DNA of 5,110 nucleotides from UBA5177 sp002413265 (lineage in GTDB: Bacteria; Chloroflexota; UBA5177): contig DAIORV010000155.1 of the NCBI GenBank assembly GCA_036752825.1, forward strand, positions 1 through 5,110, written 5' to 3'. Under the pieces are notes generated by a model. The model saw only the letters and a program-made list of their open reading frames with translations, did no database searches and had not been told where the DNA came from. Positions 1 through 4,794 of this stretch are shown piece after piece. Made by a program: the position numbers and the translations under genes. Positions within the stretch are counted from its first letter, which is position 1. Each line of letters begins with the position of its first letter.

Positions 1-428
1 TCTCGCTGGCCTTCGGCACCTTTTATTTCGCCATCGGAATCCTGGGATTTATTCCAGGTCTCCGCACCAGTCCTCCGGCAGGAGCTCCGCACTTGGACGC
101 GACTGCCGCCTACGGCTACTTTCTCAGTCAATTCCCCATCAACGCCGTCCACGACGTTTTTAATATTGTGATTGGACTGATTGGCATCATCGTGTTCGCT
201 CGACTCGAACCGGCGCGAATCTATTGCCGAACCTTGCTGTTGCTGTTTGGGGCGCTGGCCTGCATAGGGTTCCTTCCAACACTCGACACGTTATGGGGGT
301 GGCTCCCAATCTTCGGCGCCGACACGTGGCTCCACGCCGTCACGGCAGTGGCTGCCGGCTACTTTGGATTTGTGGTAACGGAGCCAACCTACGTCGAGCC
401 CGCGCCTGCGCACGCCGCGCACGCCTAA
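1..428 (+). CDS. DUF4383-like membrane protein, 3' part (5' end outside window)
   Basis: The reading frame is open from the left edge (first full codon at position 3) to TAA at 426-428, so the N-terminus is missing. The visible 141 residues begin with a hydrophobic segment ending GILGFIPGL. A second segment, NIVIGLIGIIVF, follows the motif FPINAVHDVFN. Two more segments are LLLLFGALACIGFLP and the stretch around ADTWLHAVTAVAAGYFGF. This order (GFIPG, N-x-x-H-D/N, A-R, then GxDxWLH) resembles DUF4383 proteins, small four-helix inner-membrane proteins of unknown function. The tail is short and rich in Pro, Ala and His. A TTG at 93 could be read as a start, but it would cut off the first helix, so it is probably an internal leucine codon. 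The family call rests on motif recall, not on a search. Confidence 0.8.
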   Translation, partial: SLAFGTFYFAIGILGFIPGLRTSPPAGAPHLDATAAYGYFLSQFPINAVHDVFNIVIGLIGIIVFARLEPARIYCRTLLLLFGALACIGFLPTLDTLWGWLPIFGADTWLHAVTAVAAGYFGFVVTEPTYVEPAPAHAAHA

Positions 429-594
429 ACCGCCAGAAGGCGTGGGGGAAGAGCCTGCCTTCGAACGAGACGGTAGGGTCGGCCCGTCGCTCTTCGAGTG
501 AGCCCGGCGTGACATGAACTCGAGCCGCTCGGTTAGACAGAGCCGTCCCGAGCTCTCGGCGAGCCATAAACACCGGACGGCCAGAGCGAACGGA
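429..594. other. Intergenic region rich in inverted repeats, no convincing gene
   Basis: No reading frame here looks like a protein; the open frames on either strand are low-complexity Arg/Ser/Pro translations. The stretch holds several inverted repeats. CGCC-AGAA-GGCG lies at 431-442, just after the DUF4383 stop. An imperfect 11-bp stem spans 462-496. CGAGC-C-GCTCG lies at 521-531 and CCGAG-CT-CTCGG at 548-559. GCTCGG (527-532) can instead pair with CCGAGC (548-553). None is followed by a T-run. The region could hold terminators for the two flanking genes, which both end here, or a small structured RNA. Confidence 0.45.
462..496. repeat. Imperfect inverted repeat (potential hairpin)
   Basis: CGAA (462-465), GAG (467-469) and ACGG (470-473) pair with TTCG (493-496), CTC (490-492) and CCGT (484-487). 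This gives 11 pairs interrupted by one bulged base on the left (466) and two on the right (488-489), around a 10-base loop. It lies 34 bases after the DUF4383 stop and may help end that transcript. It has no T-tract, so termination is a guess. Confidence 0.35.
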
Positions 595-619
595 CCGTGC
601 CCCGATTCGCGGGGCACGG
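595..619 (-). terminator. Strong hairpin directly after the receiver gene; candidate terminator
   Basis: CCGTGCCCC (595-603) and GGGGCACGG (611-619) form a perfect 9-bp, very GC-rich stem with a 7-base loop. It begins one base beyond the stop codon of the minus-strand receiver gene (621-623), the usual place for a terminator. No run of T follows in either direction, so it may be a non-canonical terminator or an mRNA 3'-end stabiliser. It could serve the DUF4383 transcript from the other side too. Confidence 0.55.
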
Positions 620-620
620 G

Positions 621-1007
621 TCACGCAGTTACGTAGGTGCCCACGTTCTTTGCCGTGACCTCGAGCAGGGTGGAGATCTCAAAGGGCTTCGCGACCGTCC
701 CCTGAAACAGACCGGATCGCGAGGCAAACAGGAGAGTCAGTCTATCAGCGGACATGGCAACCATTGCAGTATGCGGAAAGTAGCTCTCACGCAACCTCTG
801 GGCTAATTGCATCCCTGATTCCTCGGGCAACATCATATCGACCAGAACAAGTTGGGGATCGATGTCGCCCATGAGGTGGTCGAGCTCTGACGGAGTAGCC
901 GCTCCTATGACCTCGTAGCCCTGCTCCTCGAGGATCTCTTGCACCATATTGAGGACGATTGGCTCGTCTTCGACGACGATGATGCCTCGCCTTTTCTCAT
1001 GAGTCAT
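621..1007 (-). CDS. Single-domain response regulator (receiver only)
   Basis: Encodes 128 residues forming one receiver (CheY-like) domain with no output domain. It should accept a phosphoryl group from a histidine kinase and act by protein-protein contact in the cytoplasm. All key residues are present: acidic pair E13/D14 in IIVVEDEP, phospho-acceptor D57 in LVDMMLPEESG, switch S86 in VAMSAD, and K107 in the K-P-F motif. The frame is open further upstream to a TTG at 1136. The ATG at 1007 is chosen because GGGGAGGAAGG lies upstream, with GGAGG eight bases from the ATG, and because the receiver fold begins just after it. The gene is divergent from another receiver gene at 1204, and no kinase is visible nearby. 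Such proteins are often phosphorelay intermediates or adaptors; the partner cannot be told from here. Confidence 0.9.
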   Translation of the reverse strand: MTHEKRRGIIVVEDEPIVLNMVQEILEEQGYEVIGAATPSELDHLMGDIDPQLVLVDMMLPEESGMQLAQRLRESYFPHTAMVAMSADRLTLLFASRSGLFQGTVAKPFEISTLLEVTAKNVGTYVTA

Positions 1008-1203
1008 CGCGCCTTCCTCCCCAGAAAAAATGGACTTCGATTGACGCGGCAGATGTACCGGGCTGAGCCCACCGTGTGCGCTCGCACGCACGTAGTAAAA
1101 GTGCATTCGATTGCAAGACGCATGCCACCTTAGCAAGACTAGACTGCGTTCACGGATCGCGTGGGAAATGTTACAGGTATACTAGCGATTGCTGAGGGGG
1201 AGA
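1008..1203. promoter_or_regulatory. Divergent control region between two receiver genes
   Basis: This 196-bp gap must carry promoters for both flanking genes. On the plus strand TATACT at 1178-1183 is a good -10 hexamer, 20 bases before the ATG at 1204. The matching -35 is poor (GATCGC at 1155-1160 with a 17-base spacer), which suggests an activated promoter. No clear minus-strand promoter was found; TTTACT (1099-1094) is only a weak -10. The octamer TTCGATTG occurs twice, at 1036-1043 and 1106-1113, exactly 70 bases apart. GTGCG-CT-CGCAC at 1076-1087 is a small inverted repeat. These may be regulator sites, but nothing here shows binding. Confidence 0.5.
1012..1022 (-). promoter_or_regulatory. 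Ribosome binding site fixing the receiver start
   Basis: On the minus strand this reads GGGGAGGAAGG, with its GGAGG core eight bases before the ATG at 1007. It decides against the longer frame from the TTG at 1136, whose extra 43 residues match no receiver sequence. Confidence 0.8.
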
Positions 1204-1584
1204 ATGAGCAATCCGGTCGTACTGCGCGAAGATGACCCCGACGTGCGTCACCTGGTGCATGAGCTTCTCGAGGAACAAGGGTATCTCGTGTTCGACGCGC
1301 GCGATATCGAAGACCTTTTAGACGAGGTCAAGTTGCGCTCTCCGTGCGTGGCTCTAATAGACAGTACGAGCTCGACCGAGTTTGATCTCTGGCATCTCGG
1401 CCCGCTGCTGGCTCAGCTCGGAGTGCCCGCGGTTGCGTTCACCGCGCACTCCACCGCTCGCCAGCAGTTCGAGGAAAACCCAAGCGGCTACATTGGCGTG
1501 GTGTCCAAACCCTTCGATGCGAGCGAGTTCATCGAGCTCGTGGATTCGATCTGTTTGGAAGAGTCTCAAGAGGCCGTTTCCTAG
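1204..1584 (+). CDS. Single-domain response regulator, atypical after the phospho-acceptor
   Basis: Encodes 126 residues making one receiver domain without an output domain. Visible landmarks are the acidic residues E9/D10/D11, likely phospho-acceptor D53 in VALIDSTSS, switch T80 in VAFTAH, and K102 in SKPFD. The usual Pro and Gly soon after the acceptor Asp (as in DMMLPEESG of the neighbouring receiver) are missing; the loop reads STSSTEFD. The first strand carries an Arg (VVLRED) where a hydrophobic residue is normal. Phosphorylation may be altered, though the core residues remain. ATG 1204 is preferred over the in-frame TTG at 1189: GAGGGGGA lies just before the ATG, and the TTG would fall at the transcription start predicted from TATACT. 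It shares the segment LEEQGY with the other receiver, so distant duplication is possible. Confidence 0.87.
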   Translation: MSNPVVLREDDPDVRHLVHELLEEQGYLVFDARDIEDLLDEVKLRSPCVALIDSTSSTEFDLWHLGPLLAQLGVPAVAFTAHSTARQQFEENPSGYIGVVSKPFDASEFIELVDSICLEESQEAVS

Positions 1585-1859
1585 CGCAGCGCTCGCTGCA
1601 AATCTGCGTGATGGATTGGGGCTTCGAGCTCTACTGAGTCGTCGATGATGATGACGGGTATCCGCACCTCGTATCGGCGAAAGAGCGCGGGATCGGATGT
1701 TATATCGACCTCGCGAACTCTAAAGTTGCCGTGCTTCTGAAGCGTTTCGAGCATCTCTTTTGCCTCATCACACAGATGGCATCCATCCTTGCCATAAAGA
1801 ACCACGTCGTGCTCACGCTGGTCCTTTGCATTTGGAAGGAAGCGCTTGAGAAATTGCAC
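1581..1859 (-). CDS. Glutaredoxin-like (thioredoxin-fold) protein with CHLC motif
   Basis: From the GTG at 1859 this gives 92 residues. The first strand VVLYGKDG leads into C27-H-L-C30, the redox-active CxxC at the start of a helix. A second strand FRVREVDIT follows, then the conserved cis-proline region VRIPV (P68). This is the glutaredoxin-like/DUF836 pattern, and the protein probably makes or breaks disulfides in the cytoplasm; its partner is unknown. A longer frame from a TTG at 1946 adds 29 basic residues with no family resemblance. The GTG is preferred because AGTGAGG lies about nine bases upstream and because an inverted repeat at 1891-1912 would otherwise sit inside the coding region. 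The start remains uncertain. The gene ends tail to tail with the receiver gene, overlapping by four bases. Confidence 0.82.
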   Translation of the reverse strand: MQFLKRFLPNAKDQREHDVVLYGKDGCHLCDEAKEMLETLQKHGNFRVREVDITSDPALFRRYEVRIPVIIIDDSVELEAPIHHADLQRALR

Positions 1860-2050
1860 GTAAGGGCGCCTCACTTCCAGACATCTGTTCGGCCCATCTT
1901 GCACAATGGGCCAAGAACGTTTTTGACGCTTGATTGGCCTGTTCAACTCTATCGTGACATAGGCGGAGAGCGTCTCTTTACAGTGAAGCTTCCACCTGCT
2001 CCGATCTAGGGGGCAGCTTCTTATCCTTATTACGCGGAGGGAAACGGAGC
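1860..2050. promoter_or_regulatory. Divergent region between glutaredoxin-like and SDR genes
   Basis: Contains the inverted repeat at 1891-1912 on the glutaredoxin side. On the SDR side there is only a weak possible promoter: TTTACA at 1977-1982 with TCCGAT at 2000-2005, 17 bases apart. The SDR ribosome binding site GGAGG is at 2036-2040, ten bases before its ATG. TTGACG at 1923-1928 has no acceptable -10 at normal distance. Confidence 0.4.
1891..1912. repeat. Inverted repeat upstream of the glutaredoxin-like gene
   Basis: GGCCCAT (1891-1897) and ATGGGCC (1906-1912) are perfect 7-bp arms around eight bases. The centre is itself partly symmetric (TTG-CA-CAA at 1899-1906), an alternative to the inner A-T pairs. 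It lies 32 bases upstream of the GTG at 1859, where an operator or a leader hairpin would sit. If the TTG at 1946 were used it would be inside the coding region instead. Confidence 0.45.
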
Positions 2051-2821
2051 ATGCGACTTGCGAACAAAGTGGCGATCATCACCGGCGCGGCGACGGGCAT
2101 CGGCAATGGCATAGCGGATGTGTTCGCGAGTGAGGGCGCGGCAGTTGTCATCGACTACGTATCCGGCCAGGACTCGGACGCGCGAACAGCCACCGAGAAG
2201 ATTCGTTCCAGAGGCGGAAAGGCTCTCGCGGTAGAAGCCGATGTAACAAGCACGGACCAAGTCAACGCAATGATCGACAAGACGGTAAGCGAATTCGGCA
2301 AGCTCGACATTTTCGTCAACAACGCTGGCATCGAGAAGAAGGTTCCATTTGTCGACGTGCCGCTCGACCTGTGGGATAAGGTGATTGCGGTGAACCTGAC
2401 AGGTCCGTTCGTCTGCGCTCAGGCGGCCGCGCGGCAGATGATCAAGCAGGGCGGCCCGGGACGCATAATCAACATCTCGTCCGTCCACGAGGACCTTCCG
2501 ATGCCCACTAATGTGCCCTATTGTGCGGCCAAGGGCGGGCTACGAATGCTGATGCGGACGGCATGCGTGGAATTGGCTCCTCATGGCATAACCATGAACA
2601 ACATTGGTCCTGGCGCCGTTGATACCCCGCTGGACGCGGACATCAAGGCTCAACCGGAGCTCTTTGAGCAGCTGCTAGATGAAATTCCCCTGCACCGCAT
2701 GGGTCGACCGGAGGAGATCGGATACCTCGCGGTTTACCTGGCGTCCGATGAATCCGCGTACGTGACCGGAAGCACGTTTTTCATCGATGGCGGCATGCTT
2801 CGGCAGTCGGGGAGCCTGTAA
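2051..2821 (+). CDS. Short-chain dehydrogenase, glucose 1-dehydrogenase-like
   Basis: Encodes 256 residues, the usual length for a classical SDR, a cytoplasmic NAD(P)-dependent oxidoreductase. The cofactor motif TGAATGIG is at residues 11-18, D64 is in ADVTS, and NNAG is at 90-93. The catalytic set is N115, S144, Y157 and K161. Two stretches, ISSVHEDLPMP and NNIGPGAVDTPLD, and the end YVTGSTFFIDGGM closely match the Bacillus-type glucose 1-dehydrogenase pattern (beta-D-glucose to glucono-lactone). SDR substrates are hard to predict, so the sugar is probable, not certain. Residues after the second strand (VVIDYVSG) do not settle NAD versus NADP. ATG 2051 follows GGAGG at ten bases. A strong promoter begins ten bases after its stop, so it is likely transcribed apart from infA. 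Confidence 0.92.
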   Translation: MRLANKVAIITGAATGIGNGIADVFASEGAAVVIDYVSGQDSDARTATEKIRSRGGKALAVEADVTSTDQVNAMIDKTVSEFGKLDIFVNNAGIEKKVPFVDVPLDLWDKVIAVNLTGPFVCAQAAARQMIKQGGPGRIINISSVHEDLPMPTNVPYCAAKGGLRMLMRTACVELAPHGITMNNIGPGAVDTPLDADIKAQPELFEQLLDEIPLHRMGRPEEIGYLAVYLASDESAYVTGSTFFIDGGMLRQSGSL

Positions 2822-2831
2822 GTCCTTTGAC

Positions 2832-2862
2832 TTGACAAATTGGCGAGCAGGCGTGATATAAT
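2832..2862 (+). promoter_or_regulatory. Near-ideal sigma70 promoter for infA
   Basis: TTGACA at 2832-2837 and TATAAT at 2857-2862 both match consensus at six of six positions. TG at 2854-2855, one base before the -10, completes an extended -10 (TGnTATAAT). The spacer is 19 bases, two more than ideal, which the extended -10 may offset. Transcription should begin near A2869. It starts immediately after the SDR stop. Confidence 0.88.
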
Positions 2863-2868
2863 AATGTC

Positions 2869-2993
2869 ACGGGAGCGGAACCGAGAACAGCGGACGCTCC
2901 GATCGACGCCGAGGCGACTGTATAGTTAGGACGGCACGAAAGGTGCCGGGGCGTATTGGCGTGCCTCGGTGAACAACGGAACGAGGAGGTTCC
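2869..2993 (+). promoter_or_regulatory. Long, structured 5' leader of infA
   Basis: About 125 bases separate the predicted transcription start from the ATG, long for a bacterial leader. Stem I pairs GGAGCG (2872-2877) with CGCTCC (2895-2900), with an inner CCG/CGG stem. Stem II pairs 2907-2916 with 2962-2971 (ten pairs, two of them G-U). It encloses stem III, CGGCAC (2932-2937) with GTGCCG (2943-2948) around GAAAG. A last small stem (2978-2982 with 2989-2993) encloses the Shine-Dalgarno. Such leaders are known to control cold-shock and translation genes; a regulatory role here is inference. I do not recognise a named RNA family. Confidence 0.55.
2978..2993 (+). promoter_or_regulatory. Shine-Dalgarno held in a hairpin loop before infA
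   Basis: GGAAC (2978-2982) and GTTCC (2989-2993) can form a 5-bp stem whose six-base loop GAGGAG is the Shine-Dalgarno core. The stem touches the ATG at 2994. The distance from GGAGG (2985-2989) to ATG is four bases, short but workable. The hairpin could present the site or limit it depending on temperature or a bound protein. Confidence 0.5.
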
Positions 2994-3284
2994 ATGCAGA
3001 AAAAGCGACCATATCGCCCAGGGCCTAAGAAGAGTGATGCCGGCAAGAATCGACGAACCCTGGAGCCTCGAGAGAGCGAAGGACTTCAAGTCGAGGGCGT
3101 CGTCACGGAGACTCTACCGAACTGTCAGTTCAGAGTGGAGCTCGAAAACGGCCATTTGCTCCTGGGCCACATCTCGGGCAAGATGCGAAAGAACTACATC
3201 CGGATCACGCAGGGTGACCGCGTGACGGTTGAGCTGTCTCCATACGACTTAGAGCGCGGGCGAATCACGTTCCGACATCGCTAG
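2994..3284 (+). CDS. infA: Translation initiation factor IF-1 with basic N-terminal extension
   Basis: Encodes 96 residues. Residues 26-96 are a complete IF-1: a single S1-like OB fold that binds the 30S A-site and helps IF-2 and IF-3 assemble the initiation complex. Hallmarks are VEGVVTETLPN (33-43), FRVELENGH (46-54), HISGKMRKNYIRI (59-71), GDRVTVELSPYDL (74-86) and GRITFR (89-94). Standard IF-1 has about 72 residues. The first 25 here are an addition with nine Lys/Arg and several Pro, so probably disordered and RNA-binding. No start codon lies near the normal IF-1 beginning, and ATG 2994 has GAGGAGGT in front, so the extension is likely real. The gene has its own strong promoter and leader. 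Whether it is the only infA in the genome cannot be seen. Confidence 0.95.
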   Translation: MQKKRPYRPGPKKSDAGKNRRTLEPRESEGLQVEGVVTETLPNCQFRVELENGHLLLGHISGKMRKNYIRITQGDRVTVELSPYDLERGRITFRHR

Positions 3285-3287
3285 ATC

Positions 3288-3542
3288 GTGAACGACGAGG
3301 CAGAGGAAGAGACGGAGCAGGCGCAAGAAGACGCACTCCCTCCCAGGGGTGTCCCTTCGAACGCGGTATACGCGCGAGTGGGCGACAAGATCAAATCCGC
3401 CGCACACGAATGCGTGCAGCGTGGCATGAATTCTCACGACATCATCCGCGAGCTGGCGCTGGAGCACGACGTTCATTTGAATGTGGGCGAGCTTCGCCTC
3501 TTGCTTGCCGCCCGGCGCCTTCCCGGCGGCGCGGACGAGTAG
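3288..3542 (+). CDS. Small hypothetical protein downstream of infA
   Basis: I do not recognise this 84-residue product. It begins with GTG three bases after the infA stop and in the same frame, so translation is probably coupled to infA; no Shine-Dalgarno precedes the GTG. Residues 1-16 are very acidic (seven Glu and two Asp). Residues 31-78 look mainly helical, with SHDIIRELALEHDV followed by GELRLLLAARRL, loosely like a helix-turn-helix, though this is only an impression. Third codon positions are mostly G or C, as in neighbouring genes, which supports real coding. It could be a small regulator or a partner of IF-1. A longer minus-strand frame across this region (3249-3905) looks like a shadow. 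Confidence 0.68.
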   Translation: MNDEAEEETEQAQEDALPPRGVPSNAVYARVGDKIKSAAHECVQRGMNSHDIIRELALEHDVHLNVGELRLLLAARRLPGGADE

Positions 3543-3581
3543 GTAGGGGGCTGCTTTCACGACGCGTCCACCATAGAAGAA

Positions 3582-3595
3582 CCGGCTAACGCCGG
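3582..3595. terminator. Small hairpin after the infA unit
   Basis: CCGGC (3582-3586) and GCCGG (3591-3595) flank TAAC. It lies 39 bases after the stop of the small ORF and could end the infA transcript. The stem is short and has no T-tract, so support is weak. Confidence 0.3.
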
Positions 3596-3619
3596 CGCGG
3601 CGTGATACGCTTCGGGTGC

Positions 3620-3655
3620 CCTGCCGGATCTCCTTGGAGACGCGGAGATCGCAGG
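3620..3655 (+). promoter_or_regulatory. Strong leader hairpin before the persulfide dioxygenase gene
   Basis: CCTGC (3620-3624) plus GATCTCC (3627-3633) pair with GGAGATC (3644-3650) plus GCAGG (3651-3655). That gives 12 pairs with two bulged bases on the left and a 10-base loop. The left arm TCTCC (3629-3633) can instead match an extra GGAGA at 3636-3640, so the site also reads as an interrupted palindrome with a repeated half-site. It ends 13 bases before the GTG at 3669. It could be a leader structure, an operator, or part of the terminator of the upstream unit. Confidence 0.5.
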
Positions 3656-3668
3656 CTTGTGAGTTGCC

Positions 3669-4784
3669 GTGTATTTCAAGCAGTTTCTTGATGAACAGTG
3701 CGGCTGCGCGTCTTATGTAGTCGCCTCGAGAGTCAGTCACGACGCAGTCGTCGTTGACCCCGCCGCTGGTGTGCAGCAATATCAGGATCTGCTCGAGGAA
3801 CGGGGGTTCCGTCTCACATATGTGATCGACACGCACGTGCACGCAGACCACGTGTCGGGCGCGCGGGAACTGTGTCGGCGCACCGGGGCGGAGCTCTGTC
3901 TCCATTCTTCAGCCAAGGTTCTCTATCCGTTCCGTCCCCTGCATGACGGCGAGGATCTGGAAGTCGGGCAGCTCCGGTTACACGTGGTCCACACACCTGG
4001 GCACAGGCCCGAGCTGATCTCACTGCTGATCGTCAATCCATCTAGGAGTCCAGAGCCATCGATGGTTTTAACTGGGGATTCGCTGCTCGTTGGAGACGTG
4101 GGGCGCCCTGACTTCGGCGGGGGAGAAGCTTCGGCCCAGTACGAGAGCATCACTCGCCTCCTTCGGCTGCCCGACTGGGTGGGCGTCTTTCCCGGTCATT
4201 TTGAAGGGCCGTGTGGCAAGGGAATGTGCGGCCGGCCGAGCACGACTATTGGTTTCGAGCGCCTCTACAACCCGCTCCTTCGGTTGGAGCGAGGGCCATT
4301 CGTCTCCAGCCTGGACGGCGAGGTACCGGCTCGGCCACTGAACATGGCGGCCATTGAAGCGACGAACCGCGGTGCTGCCGATCTGGCGTGGGCCATGCCT
4401 GCGGGACACCAGAGTGTGCCCATGATTGACCCCAAGGAGGCACAAGATATGGGTCGAGCGCTTCTCCTTGACGTTCGCGAGCCTCACGAGTTCGAATCGC
4501 AACACATTAAGGGAGCGATCAATATTCCACAAGCCGACATCGCCACTCAGCTCGATGAGATACCTCGAGAGCGAGAGATCGTCGTGGTTTGTCAGGGAGG
4601 CGGTCGGAGCCTTCGATCGGCTCAGTTCTTGAAACAAGTCGGCTATGAAAGCGTAGCCAGTTTGAGTGGTGGAACCGACGCCTGGGTTGAGCTGGGCTTG
4701 CCGACGGAGGGGAGCGGACAACTGGCAGACGGCCCGCGCATCGTAGAAACCGAGTGGGCGCACGCGGGTGTGAGCGGCTCCTGA
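3669..4784 (+). CDS. Persulfide dioxygenase-type metallo-beta-lactamase fused to rhodanese
   Basis: Encodes 371 residues, probably cytoplasmic, with no signal peptide. Residues 1 to about 240 are a metallo-beta-lactamase fold of the ETHE1/persulfide dioxygenase class: H56-x-H58-x-D60-H61, H112 in HTPGH, D137 in LTGDSLLVGDVGRPD, and H177 in FPGHFEGPCGKG. In ETHE1 a single iron sits on the positions of H56, H112 and D137 and oxidises glutathione persulfide to sulfite. Residues about 250-345 are a rhodanese domain: LLDVREPHEF, then catalytic C308 in CQGGGRS, then SLSGGTDAWVELGLP. It can carry persulfide sulfur between thiols, so the fusion fits sulfide detoxification. GTG 3669 is the first possible start, since an in-frame TGA precedes it at 3660-3662, and MYFKQF is typical for the family. 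Its Shine-Dalgarno is weak. With one rhodanese domain it is shorter than CstB. It is less likely to be a hydrolase of the glyoxalase II type. Confidence 0.92.
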   Translation: MYFKQFLDEQCGCASYVVASRVSHDAVVVDPAAGVQQYQDLLEERGFRLTYVIDTHVHADHVSGARELCRRTGAELCLHSSAKVLYPFRPLHDGEDLEVGQLRLHVVHTPGHRPELISLLIVNPSRSPEPSMVLTGDSLLVGDVGRPDFGGGEASAQYESITRLLRLPDWVGVFPGHFEGPCGKGMCGRPSTTIGFERLYNPLLRLERGPFVSSLDGEVPARPLNMAAIEATNRGAADLAWAMPAGHQSVPMIDPKEAQDMGRALLLDVREPHEFESQHIKGAINIPQADIATQLDEIPREREIVVVCQGGGRSLRSAQFLKQVGYESVASLSGGTDAWVELGLPTEGSGQLADGPRIVETEWAHAGVSGS

Positions 4785-4794
4785 CTTTCTCAGG

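Noticed and set aside
1008..1136. N-terminal extension of the minus-strand receiver from a TTG at 1136
   Set aside because: The added 43 residues are not receiver-like, and a strong ribosome binding site sits inside this stretch directly before the ATG at 1007.
1189..1203. TTG start for the plus-strand receiver
   Set aside because: It falls about six bases after TATACT, at the expected transcription start. The purine-rich binding site fits the ATG at 1204 better.
1860..1946. Longer glutaredoxin-like protein from a TTG at 1946
   Set aside because: It lacks a good Shine-Dalgarno, the added residues match nothing in the family, and an inverted repeat lies within it. It is kept only as an alternative.
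1923..1953. Possible promoter for the SDR gene based on TTGACG
   Set aside because: No hexamer 16-19 bases downstream matches the -10 consensus at more than three positions.
2030..2488. 152-residue open frame on the minus strand
   Set aside because: It is antisense to the SDR gene, which has every catalytic motif.
2820..2833. AAGTC-CTTT-GACTT hairpin over the SDR stop as a terminator
   Set aside because: The stem is only five pairs and AT-rich, and it overlaps the infA promoter region. It is likely chance, given the TTGACTTGACA repeat there.
3249..3905. 218-residue open frame on the minus strand
   Set aside because: It overlaps the end of infA, the small ORF and 237 bases of the persulfide dioxygenase gene. 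Its translation shows no recognisable domain, so it is taken as a shadow of the plus-strand genes.
4068..4763. 231-residue open frame on the minus strand
   Set aside because: It lies entirely opposite the metallo-beta-lactamase/rhodanese gene, whose motifs are unmistakable. The antisense product has no family features.
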